Shown here: positions 1-5,721 of the stretch, piece by piece
Layout: the number at the start of each line of letters is the position of its first letter
How positions within the stretch are numbered: position 1 is the first letter of the stretch
Source of the DNA: Gammaproteobacteria bacterium
Lineage (GTDB): Bacteria > Pseudomonadota > Gammaproteobacteria > Steroidobacterales > Steroidobacteraceae
Direction of reading: 5' to 3'
Assembly (NCBI GenBank): GCA_010031985.1
Contig: RGYP01000133.1
Span: forward strand, 1-5,721
Length of the DNA: 5,721 nt
Position numbers and translations under genes: made by a program
Notes under the pieces: model-generated
The model's database searches: none
The model's input: only the letters and a program-made list of their open reading frames with translations
Told to the model about the DNA's origin: nothing

Positions 1-32
1 GCACGCAAGACAACCACGCCAAAGACCGCAAG

Positions 33-923
33 ATGGAGCGCATCTTTGAACGGTATATGCAAGCCCTTCAGACCGCAAGAAACCACGGTTATGATCGCGC
101 TCCCATGGACGCCCTGCCCACAAGTTGGTCCGCTCTCGCAGCGGTGGTTTTTCTGCTCGGACTCAAACATGGGTTCGACGCCGACCACCTCGCGACCATC
201 GACGGTCTGACCCGACTCAACACGCGGGCGCGCAAAGGCTTCGCGCGTTACTGCGGCGCCCTGTTTTCTCTGGGTCACGGCGCCGTAGTCATGGCGATCG
301 CCGTGCTCGTCAGTCTGGCGACCACGCACTGGGAAACCCCCGACTGGCTCGAGGCAAGCGGTTCGTGGATCTCCATCCTTTTCCTGCTCGCACTAGGCGT
401 CGCGAACGTCCATGCCGCAGTCACGGCACCGGCCGACGAGGTCGTCGCCCCCGTGGGTCTCAAAGGCAAGCTGCTCGGTAAATTGATGGGACGACTCGGC
501 AAGGCCGGATCACCGGGCCTGATCGCGCTCGTGGGCGCACTCTTTGCACTCTCCTTCGACACGGTGAGTCAGGCAGCCCTCTTTTCATTGACTGCGCAGC
601 AATTCGGCGGCTTGGGTCAAGCGCTGATGCTCGGTGCGCTTTTCACGCTCGGCATGCTGGTGACCGACGGCATCAATGGTCTGTGGATTTCGCGGCTGAT
701 CGCACGCGCAGACGATCTCGCGCGGGTCGCCTCACGCGTCATGAGTCTCGCAGTCGGCGGAGTGAGCCTGCTGATCGCGAGCTTTGCTCTGGCCAAAATG
801 GCGCTGCCGCCGGTCGATGACTGGGCGGAGGGCAAGGAACTATTCTTTGGCGGCGCAGTCATGATAGTGGTGCTGGTCAGCTATCTGATCGGCAAGCGTC
901 TTGCCCGCATGCCCGCCGTCTGA
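33..923 (+). CDS. NiCoT-type (NicO family) nickel/cobalt permease, divergent
   Basis: This is a probable inner-membrane secondary transporter for Ni2+ or Co2+. The protein (296 residues) is very hydrophobic, with about seven likely membrane segments near residues 28-48, 75-97, 110-131, 161-186, 195-220, 236-258 and 270-290. It carries the family hallmark HX4DH as HGFDADHL at 46-53, the second signature as FSLGHGAVV at 78-86, and a form of the LGFDT motif as LSFDTVSQA at 173-181. The usual glutamate of that motif is Gln180, and the later DTxDG-type motif reads TDGINGLW (211-218), so the protein diverges from characterised NiCoT members and its metal is uncertain. The start is unsure: ATG at 33 has only a weak purine stretch upstream, ATGs at 57 and 105 are alternatives, and the frame stays open to the left edge. 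It ends 14 bp before the superoxide dismutase gene, so the two are probably co-transcribed. Confidence 0.82.
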   Translation: MERIFERYMQALQTARNHGYDRAPMDALPTSWSALAAVVFLLGLKHGFDADHLATIDGLTRLNTRARKGFARYCGALFSLGHGAVVMAIAVLVSLATTHWETPDWLEASGSWISILFLLALGVANVHAAVTAPADEVVAPVGLKGKLLGKLMGRLGKAGSPGLIALVGALFALSFDTVSQAALFSLTAQQFGGLGQALMLGALFTLGMLVTDGINGLWISRLIARADDLARVASRVMSLAVGGVSLLIASFALAKMALPPVDDWAEGKELFFGGAVMIVVLVSYLIGKRLARMPAV

Positions 924-937
924 CCGAGGTTTACTCC

Positions 938-1639
938 ATGAATAAAACCGTCATGACTCGTACCTTCGCTCGACTCCTCGCACTACTCGGGTTGTCGCTC
1001 TGCGGTACGGTCGCCCACGCGCAAAGCTTCACGCTCGCGCCGCTGCCCTATCCTTACGATGCACTCGCACCGGTGATCGACGAGCGCACCATGCAGATCC
1101 ATCACGGCAAGCACCATCAGGCCTACGTCGACAATCTCAACAAGGCAATTGCCGCCGCGCCGGCGCTGTCCGGACTCTCGCTCGAAGCGCTGCTCGCGCA
1201 AATCTCCAAGTCGGGCGACGTCGTGCGCAACAATGGTGGTGGCCACTGGAACCACACGTTTTTCTGGGAATCGATGACTCGCCCCGGCCAAGGTGGCGCA
1301 CCCTCGACCGAGTTGCTGGCTGCCATCACGCGCGATTTCGGCTCGCTCGATCAATTCAAAGCGGCGTTTCGGGCTGCAGGGCTGGGGCGCTTCGGTTCAG
1401 GGTGGGTTTGGCTGATCGTCGACGCGAACGGCAAGCTCAAGGTCGTGAGCACGCCCAATCAGGACAACCCGCTCATGGATGTCGCGAGCGAGCGCGGTAC
1501 GCCGCTGCTCGGCAACGACGTCTGGGAGCACGCCTACTACCTGCAATACCAGAACCGCCGCGCCGACTATCTCGATGCCTGGTGGCAGGTCGTCGATTGG
1601 AACCTGATCTCCAAGCGCTACGCCGCAAGCCGAAAATAA
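938..1639 (+). CDS. sodA: Exported Fe/Mn-family superoxide dismutase, Mn-type signature
   Basis: The enzyme converts superoxide to hydrogen peroxide and oxygen. Residues 1-28 form a Sec signal peptide with a hydrophobic core (13-24) and an AHA cleavage motif before Gln29, so it should act in the periplasm or outside the cell. The mature part (about 205 residues) is the usual length for the family. By family alignment the metal ligands are His55 (in IHHGKHHQAY), His106 (in HWNHTFFW), Asp194 and His198 (in DVWEHAYYLQY). Gly102 in NNGGGHWNH together with Gln175 in STPNQDNPLM is the manganese pattern; iron enzymes normally carry the outer-sphere glutamine in the first motif. Mn or cambialistic use is therefore favoured, though metal preference cannot be proven from motifs. 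GAGG at 926-929, 8 nt before the ATG, supports this start. The gene follows the nickel/cobalt permease by 14 bp, suggesting co-transcription. The symbol reflects the Mn-type signature; cytoplasmic sodA of E. coli lacks a signal peptide. Confidence 0.95.
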   Translation: MNKTVMTRTFARLLALLGLSLCGTVAHAQSFTLAPLPYPYDALAPVIDERTMQIHHGKHHQAYVDNLNKAIAAAPALSGLSLEALLAQISKSGDVVRNNGGGHWNHTFFWESMTRPGQGGAPSTELLAAITRDFGSLDQFKAAFRAAGLGRFGSGWVWLIVDANGKLKVVSTPNQDNPLMDVASERGTPLLGNDVWEHAYYLQYQNRRADYLDAWWQVVDWNLISKRYAASRK

Positions 1640-1700
1640 TCTTTGCACGACGTCGCGCGTTCACTGATCGAACACCGAATCGTACCGTTCAAGGGAGACC

Positions 1701-2834
1701 ATGGAAGGTCTGCGCAAATTTTTGAAGTCCGACGTCGGCGCCGGCGCCCTCTTGGTGCTTGCGGCGGCGGTTGCCATGACGCTCGCCAACTCTGCCGCGG
1801 CCGATTCCTACGAGGGCACGCTCGGTACCGTGCTACGCATCGGCATCGGCGATCTCGCCCTCGAGAAAACCGTCCTGCACTGGATCAACGACGGCTTGAT
1901 GGCCGTGTTTTTCATGCTGGTTGGACTCGAGATCAAGCGCGAGCTGCTCGATGGCGAACTTTCGGATCCGCGGCGCGCCGCACTACCGTTGTTCGGCGCG
2001 ATCGGCGGCATGCTGGTGCCTGCCGCAGTCTATGCCTTCGTCAATCGCGACAGCGCAGAAACGCTCGTCGGTTGGCCGATCCCGGCGGCGACCGACATTG
2101 CTTTCGCCATCGGCGTACTGTCGCTCGTCAAGCGCCACGTGGCGCCCGGCTTGCGCATTTTTTTGTTGGGACTCGCAATCATCGATGACCTCGGGGCCAT
2201 CGTTCTCATCGCACTACTGTTCACGGCAGACATTTCGAGTCAGGCACTCACTCTCGCCGCGCTCTGCATCGCGGTACTGGCGTTGCTCAATCGCCTCGGT
2301 GTCGAGCGACTTTGGCCTTATCTCGCCATCGGCACGCTGCTCTGGTTGTCGGTACTCAAATCGGGCGTTCACGCCACGCTTGCCGGCGTGGTGATCGGCT
2401 CGATGATCCCCCACAAGGCCATGCCGAAGCTCGAGCATGCTCTGCACCCGTGGGTGACCTTCGGCATCATGCCGATTTTCGCGCTCGCCAACGCAGGTGC
2501 TTCACTTGAAGGCGTCGGTCTGCACACCTTCGCCGAACCGGTGGCCTTGGGTATCGTGCTCGGACTTTTCATCGGCAAGCAACTTGGAGTGTTTGTTGCC
2601 TGCGGGTTGGCCGTCCGATTTGGTTTTGCGCAATTGCCGGCCGGCAGCAACTGGACGTCGCTGCACGGCGTCGCCATCCTCACCGGCATCGGCTTCACCA
2701 TGTCTTTGTTCGTGGGCTCGCTGGCCTTCCCGACGGGTGAACACGACACGGCCGTGCGCCTCGGTGTGCTGACGGGATCGGTGCTCTCTGCGATCATCGG
2801 CTGCAGTTGGCTATGGCTGCTCCGCAAACGATGA
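1701..2834 (+). CDS. nhaA: Na+/H+ antiporter NhaA
   Basis: This inner-membrane antiporter exports Na+ (or Li+) in exchange for protons, supporting salt tolerance and pH homeostasis. The protein (377 residues) is close to the E. coli length (388) and aligns along its whole extent. The ion-binding residues are present: Thr131-Asp132 in PAATDIAFA, the paired Asp162-Asp163 in AIIDDLGAI, and Lys293 in IGKQLG. The helix II motif WINDGLMAVFFMLVGLE is at 61-77. Residues tied to pH response in E. coli are also kept: His224 in SGVHATLAG, and Glu245, His246 and His249 in KLEHALHPW. The start matches the family N-terminus and is preceded by AAGGGAG at 1691-1697. The 61 bp gap after the dismutase gene (1640-1700) shows no clear promoter or terminator hairpin, so read-through from upstream is plausible. 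The stop codon overlaps the start of the next gene in an ATGA arrangement. Confidence 0.97.
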   Translation: MEGLRKFLKSDVGAGALLVLAAAVAMTLANSAAADSYEGTLGTVLRIGIGDLALEKTVLHWINDGLMAVFFMLVGLEIKRELLDGELSDPRRAALPLFGAIGGMLVPAAVYAFVNRDSAETLVGWPIPAATDIAFAIGVLSLVKRHVAPGLRIFLLGLAIIDDLGAIVLIALLFTADISSQALTLAALCIAVLALLNRLGVERLWPYLAIGTLLWLSVLKSGVHATLAGVVIGSMIPHKAMPKLEHALHPWVTFGIMPIFALANAGASLEGVGLHTFAEPVALGIVLGLFIGKQLGVFVACGLAVRFGFAQLPAGSNWTSLHGVAILTGIGFTMSLFVGSLAFPTGEHDTAVRLGVLTGSVLSAIIGCSWLWLLRKR

Positions 2835-4444
2835 TGAAACGCCGCCATTTTTTGACCGCCTCGACTCATGGACTCGCACTCGCAGCGATTGGCACTCCAC
2901 TACCCCTCGCCGCACAAACCCGCGACGTGCTGCGCAGGGTGGTCGCCACCGAACTCACTTCGCTCGATCCGCAGCGTCCGACCGGACAGGTCACGGCAGA
3001 CCTTGCGGCCGAACTTTTCTGCGGTCTGACGACGACCGATGCGGCAGGGCGCATCGTTCCCGGCTGCGCAAGCGCCTGGCAGACGAGCGCGGACGGCCTC
3101 ACCTGGACTTTTCGGTTGCGTAAAGGACTCGCCTGGTCTGACGGCAAAGCGCTCGATTCGCGCGATTTTCTGTTCACGCTCCGTCGCTATCTGGCACCCG
3201 AAACCGGTGCTGCGCAGGCCACGCGTCTCGATGCCATCGTCGGTGCCCGCGACCTACGATTCGGCCGCAAACCACCGACGAGTCTCGGGGTCAGCGCTGC
3301 CGATCCACAAACGCTCGTCATTCGACTGGAACATCCGGACGTCGAACTGCCGATCAATCTCGCCCTCGCCTACTGCATCCCCGAGCACGTAGTCGAAAAA
3401 TACGGTCGCGAGTGGGCGAAACCCGATCTCATCGTCAGCAACGGCCCCTATCGCGTCGAGTCTTGGGCGGCCGGCGCCAAAGACGTGAAGCTCATTCGCA
3501 ATGCGCGGTTTCACGAGGTCGCCAGCGTTGCCATCGAGCGCGTGGAGTGGCTGACGGGCTACGACGACGCCACGCGTCTACGTCTCTTCAAACTCGGGCA
3601 GGCAGATGTCGCCTCGATCGAGGACATGACCAATCTCGAGCTCGCCAGACGCGAACTCGCACCGCTGCTGCGTACTTCACAAGAATGCGTGCTCGGTGCC
3701 ATCGGCATCAACATCACCCGCAAGCCGCTCGACCGACTCGCGCTGCGCCAGGCGCTTTCTTTGGCCCTCGATCGCAACGTACTCGCCGGCAAAGTGCGGG
3801 GACTCGGTGAACAGCCCTGGGACGCGGTGCTGCCGCCCGGGATCCCTCAATACCCGGCACTCGCGCGCGCCGAATTTGCGGCCTGGCCCATGGCGCGACG
3901 CATCGAGAAAGCCCGGGCACTCATCGCCGAATCGGGCATCAATGGCCGAGTGAAACTCGGGGTCGGTTTTCCGACGAGCCCCACGGGGCGCAAAGTATTC
4001 CTCGCCGTGGCCGCGATGTGGAAGCCCATCGGCATCGATCTCGAGCTGCTGCCCCTCGATGGTCGTGCCTACACCGCTGCACTGCAGCGCGGTGACTACG
4101 ACCTCTTCAGCTACAGCTCGTTTGCCGTCGTACCCTCGGCCGCGAATTTTCTCGAGCGCTTCATGTCGGACTCCGCCGAGAACGTCACGCGCTATCGCAA
4201 CGCGCAATACGACCAGTGGATTCGCGAGGCTGGCAAAGAGCCGAGCATCGCCGCCCGCCATCGCGGCTATGGCGAAGCCGAAAAACTGCTGCTGCGCGAT
4301 GTGCCGCTCATTCCGACTTGGGCGGGCGTGTCGAACAGACTGGTCGCCAAACGCGTACGCGGCTGGGTCGATCACCCGGGCCACGCGCATCCGTCACGAT
4401 TTCTGTCGTTCAGCCGATCTGTATCGGCGCAATCAACAACATGA
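2831..4444 (+). CDS. Tat-exported ABC transporter substrate-binding protein, family 5 (DppA/OppA-like)
   Basis: This is a periplasmic binding protein of the SBP_bac_5 family, which captures peptides, nickel chelates or other solutes for an ABC importer. The start at 2831 gives 537 residues. It is preferred over the in-frame ATG at 2807 because it places the twin-arginine motif KRRHFLT at residues 3-9, followed by a hydrophobic stretch and probable cleavage near Ala28, and because it forms an ATGA overlap with nhaA. ATG at 2834 is equally possible. Family-typical stretches are WTFRLRKGLAWSDGK (92-106), SNGPYRVESW (203-212), LRQALSLALDR (305-315) and LRDVPLIPTW (488-497). No permease or ATPase gene follows, because the next gene is convergent, so the partner transporter must lie elsewhere or the protein acts alone. 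The ligand cannot be named from sequence; a metal-chelate role beside the nickel/cobalt permease is possible but speculative. The 3' end overlaps the NlpC/P60 gene by 35 bp. Confidence 0.9.
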   Translation: MMKRRHFLTASTHGLALAAIGTPLPLAAQTRDVLRRVVATELTSLDPQRPTGQVTADLAAELFCGLTTTDAAGRIVPGCASAWQTSADGLTWTFRLRKGLAWSDGKALDSRDFLFTLRRYLAPETGAAQATRLDAIVGARDLRFGRKPPTSLGVSAADPQTLVIRLEHPDVELPINLALAYCIPEHVVEKYGREWAKPDLIVSNGPYRVESWAAGAKDVKLIRNARFHEVASVAIERVEWLTGYDDATRLRLFKLGQADVASIEDMTNLELARRELAPLLRTSQECVLGAIGINITRKPLDRLALRQALSLALDRNVLAGKVRGLGEQPWDAVLPPGIPQYPALARAEFAAWPMARRIEKARALIAESGINGRVKLGVGFPTSPTGRKVFLAVAAMWKPIGIDLELLPLDGRAYTAALQRGDYDLFSYSSFAVVPSAANFLERFMSDSAENVTRYRNAQYDQWIREAGKEPSIAARHRGYGEAEKLLLRDVPLIPTWAGVSNRLVAKRVRGWVDHPGHAHPSRFLSFSRSVSAQSTT

Positions 4445-5057
4445 GCGGATCGAGTCGGCGCGCGCCTTCGAAACGCCCGCGGTAACCCGGATCGTCCAGT
4501 CGATCGATGCGCACCAAGGTGCGCGCACGCGGCGCGTGCACGAATCGACCATCACCCAAATAAATGCCGACGTGCGTATTGGGCGCGCCGCGAGTGTTGA
4601 AAAACACGAGATCGCCCGCGCGCAGTTCTTCGCGTGCCACGCGTATACCCACGGTTGCGAGTTGCCGCGAAGTGCGCGGCAGGGTGACGCCCAAGGTTTC
4701 GCGGAAGACGTAATTGACGAGACCGCTGCAGTCGAAACCTTGCGGGGAGCTGCCCCCGAAACGGTAGGGTGCGCCGATGTAGGCGAGTGCCCGCTCCACG
4801 ACGCCCTGCATGACCACCGCCTGACCCGACGCCGCCACCAACGCCTCTTCCGACACGACTTTGGGGGACAAGGTTTTGGAGGCGAGCCCCTCGGCCTCAC
4901 CGTCCGCGAACGCCGGGCGCGACAGCAGCGTCGCGGCGACCGTGAGGCCGGCGAGCAGACATCGAGCAAGGCGGGCAGAGGGCGGGCTGAGCACGAGTGT
5001 TTGGTCCGACAGGGTTGTGGGCGAACTGCTGCGAGGCGCAGCGGTTCGTGCATCCAT
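4410..5057 (-). CDS. Secreted NlpC/P60 family cysteine peptidase (probable peptidoglycan endopeptidase)
   Basis: This is a probable murein hydrolase cutting peptide stems of peptidoglycan in the periplasm. The NlpC/P60 domain fills the C-terminal half (about 84-203). The catalytic cysteine is Cys110 in FDCSGLV, the catalytic histidine is His162 in NTHVGIYLG, and the third polar residue is His174 in RFVHAPR. The AGDLVFF motif at 147-153 is also typical. A signal peptide ends near Ala51 (PAFA before Asp52). No lipobox surrounds Cys33, so a lipoprotein is unlikely. From the ATG at 5057 the hydrophobic core starts only after about 30 residues; a GTG at 4994 (codon 22) would give a more ordinary signal peptide. 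Neither start has a strong ribosome-binding site. No SH3 or LysM cell-wall-binding domain is visible. The gene is divergent from the DUF1838-like gene over 46 bp and convergent with the binding-protein gene. Confidence 0.92.
   Translation of the reverse strand: MDARTAAPRSSSPTTLSDQTLVLSPPSARLARCLLAGLTVAATLLSRPAFADGEAEGLASKTLSPKVVSEEALVAASGQAVVMQGVVERALAYIGAPYRFGGSSPQGFDCSGLVNYVFRETLGVTLPRTSRQLATVGIRVAREELRAGDLVFFNTRGAPNTHVGIYLGDGRFVHAPRARTLVRIDRLDDPGYRGRFEGARRLDPLMLLIAPIQIG
4413..4428. other. Small hairpin in the overlap of two convergent genes
   Basis: GCCGAT and ATCGGC pair perfectly around a CTGT loop (6 bp stem, 4 nt loop). It lies within the 35 bp shared by the 3' ends of the binding-protein and NlpC/P60 genes, where transcripts from both strands must end. 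Neither strand shows a following T-run, so it is not a canonical intrinsic terminator. It may be chance or a weak bidirectional pause site. Confidence 0.3.
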
Positions 5058-5103
5058 TAGACTTCGGGAGTCGCAAGTTTAGCCACCCCCGGAGAACAAC
5101 GCC
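5058..5103. promoter_or_regulatory. 46 bp divergent intergenic region
   Basis: This is the only space between the NlpC/P60 gene and the DUF1838-like gene, so at least part of each promoter must overlap coding sequence or the starts lie further in. It holds GGAGAA (5091-5096), the ribosome-binding site of the rightward gene. A minus-strand TAAACT at 5076-5081 could serve as a -10 box, but no good -35 is visible. A short dyad, GACT-TCGGG-AGTC at 5060-5072, might be an operator but is small enough to be chance. Confidence 0.35.
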
Positions 5104-5676
5104 ATGCAGACCGCGCGCAGCCGGTTTTGGTTCCGCAACCCGTCGCGCTCGATGTGGGCAGCGATCACCCTGACGCTGATAGCCGTCACGCTGCCGACCC
5201 CGCGAGCCGAAGCGGCCGATCGCGGTTTCACCCCGGAGATCTTCAAGAAGTGGGCCGACATGCGCGTCGGCCAAGGTCAGCCGGTTTTCTGGTATGCCGT
5301 CGGCGTCGCCTACACCTACCCCGAGGGCAAAGCGGTGATGCGGCTCGAGGGCATCGACGCCGCACGACTCGAAACCAAGCTCTCGAATGCCACCGAAGCA
5401 CATCAGGTGTCGCGCAAGGTCTTCGTCTATCGAGATGTCGAAACCAACGCCATCCTGCGCGAATGGCAAGGCAAGCCTCTACCGCCGATCGCTTACCCCT
5501 ACCAATACATCACTTACAGCCTGCGCGGTAAGGGCGTCGAGACCGTGGTCGAGCAAGGCGCGGGCGCTCGCCTGCAACGCATCGGTCCGGGCACGGACAT
5601 CACCGCCCGACGAATCGGCAACACGGTCGCGTTCTCCGCACCGCTTTTTCTGGATCTTCCCCTGCCCTCGGGGTAG
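5104..5676 (+). CDS. Secreted DUF1838-like protein, C-terminus probably artificial or truncated
   Basis: The function is unknown. GGAGAA at 5091-5096, 7 nt before the ATG, supports the start. Residues 18-31 form a hydrophobic core and AEAAD (35-39) gives a signal cleavage site, so the protein is probably periplasmic. The mature part resembles DUF1838 from memory: an opening with KKWADMRVG, an aromatic stretch VFWYAVGVAYTY (residues 61-72), then VSRKVFVYRDVETNAILREW, where a tyrosine and an acidic/asparagine turn precede a tryptophan, and a PYQYITYSL segment. This family call is from residue pattern only. The reading frame stops at 5674-5676, but everything from 5663 onward is an exact inverted copy of 5271-5329. 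Codons 187-190 and the stop therefore come from that copy, and about 186 residues at most are native. Family members as I recall them are longer, which fits loss of the true 3' end. Confidence 0.6.
   Translation: MQTARSRFWFRNPSRSMWAAITLTLIAVTLPTPRAEAADRGFTPEIFKKWADMRVGQGQPVFWYAVGVAYTYPEGKAVMRLEGIDAARLETKLSNATEAHQVSRKVFVYRDVETNAILREWQGKPLPPIAYPYQYITYSLRGKGVETVVEQGAGARLQRIGPGTDITARRIGNTVAFSAPLFLDLPLPSG
5271..5329 (+). repeat. Inverted repeat, left arm (59 bp, inside the DUF1838-like gene)
   Basis: This segment matches the reverse complement of 5663-5721 at all 59 positions by direct base-by-base comparison. The match breaks at 5330 against 5662. This arm reads as normal coding sequence of the DUF1838-like protein (about residues 56-76), so it is the original copy. 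Confidence 0.97.
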
Positions 5677-5721
5677 GTGTAGGCGACGCCGACGGCATAC
5701 CAGAAAACCGGCTGACCTTGG
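5663..5721 (-). repeat. Inverted repeat, right arm (59 bp, ends at the window edge)
   Basis: This is an exact reverse complement of 5271-5329 and runs to the last base of the window, so the full length of the repeat may be greater. It begins abruptly after 5662, in the middle of the DUF1838-like reading frame, and supplies the stop codon at 5674-5676. The two arms are separated by 333 bp (5330-5662). No terminal motif, target-site duplication or transposase accompanies it, so it does not look like an insertion sequence end. Confidence 0.97.

Noticed and set aside
1640..1700. Possible promoter in the dismutase-nhaA gap (TTGCAC at 1643-1648)
   Set aside because: No acceptable -10 sequence lies 16-18 bp downstream, so the -35-like hexamer alone does not support a promoter.
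1643..2188. Plus-strand open frame of 181 codons overlapping the start of nhaA
   Set aside because: Out-of-frame shadow of nhaA, rich in Arg, with no family resemblance.
3677..4390. Minus-strand open frame of 237 codons inside the binding-protein gene
   Set aside because: Antisense shadow of a well-supported family 5 binding protein. No domain or credible start signal was seen.
4508..4525. Inverted repeat TGCGCACC-AA-GGTGCGCA
   Set aside because: It lies within the NlpC/P60 coding region and has no T-run. A short dyad of this kind is expected by chance in GC-rich coding DNA.
4059..5060. Long plus-strand open frame (333 codons) spanning the end of the binding-protein gene and all of the NlpC/P60 region
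   Set aside because: It is out of frame with the binding protein and antisense to a peptidase with intact catalytic motifs. Its translation is rich in Arg, Ala and Cys with no recognisable domain, as expected from a GC-rich shadow frame.
4897..5469. Minus-strand open frame of 190 codons crossing the divergent intergenic region
   Set aside because: It overlaps two better-supported genes, crosses the ribosome-binding site of the rightward gene, and has no recognisable motif.
5663..5721. Right-hand inverted arm as an insertion sequence end or attachment site
   Set aside because: Its sequence is plain coding sequence from the adjacent gene. There is no transposase, integrase or target duplication.

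Overview
The window is GC-rich, densely coding bacterial DNA with Gram-negative features: Sec and Tat signal peptides, a periplasmic-type peptide-binding protein and NhaA. Codon use and the look of the NlpC/P60 protein suggest a proteobacterium, perhaps a betaproteobacterium. That placement is an impression, not a tested assignment. No tRNA, rRNA, CRISPR array, transposase or phage gene was found.

Layout: Four genes run left to right in what looks like one transcription unit. They are a divergent NiCoT-type nickel/cobalt permease (33-923), an exported Mn-type superoxide dismutase 14 bp later (938-1639), the Na+/H+ antiporter NhaA after a 61 bp gap (1701-2834), and a Tat-exported family 5 solute-binding protein whose start codon overlaps the nhaA stop (2831-4444). 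A convergent gene on the minus strand (4410-5057) encodes a secreted NlpC/P60 peptidase, and its 3' end overlaps the binding-protein gene by 35 bp. Divergent from it, across only 46 bp, is a secreted protein resembling DUF1838 (5104 to the right edge).

Function: The plus-strand set reads as an envelope and ion-homeostasis cluster: metal import, superoxide removal outside the cytoplasm, sodium/proton exchange and capture of a peptide-like solute. The link between these jobs is inferred from gene order only. The NlpC/P60 protein probably acts on peptidoglycan peptides.

The most anomalous structure is at the right edge. The last 59 bp (5663-5721) are an exact reverse complement of 5271-5329, which lies inside the final gene. 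The stop codon of that gene lies in the inverted copy, so its visible C-terminus is probably not the native one. A fold-back assembly or amplification artefact is the simplest explanation, with a real inverted duplication as the alternative. I found no convincing previously undescribed system in this window.
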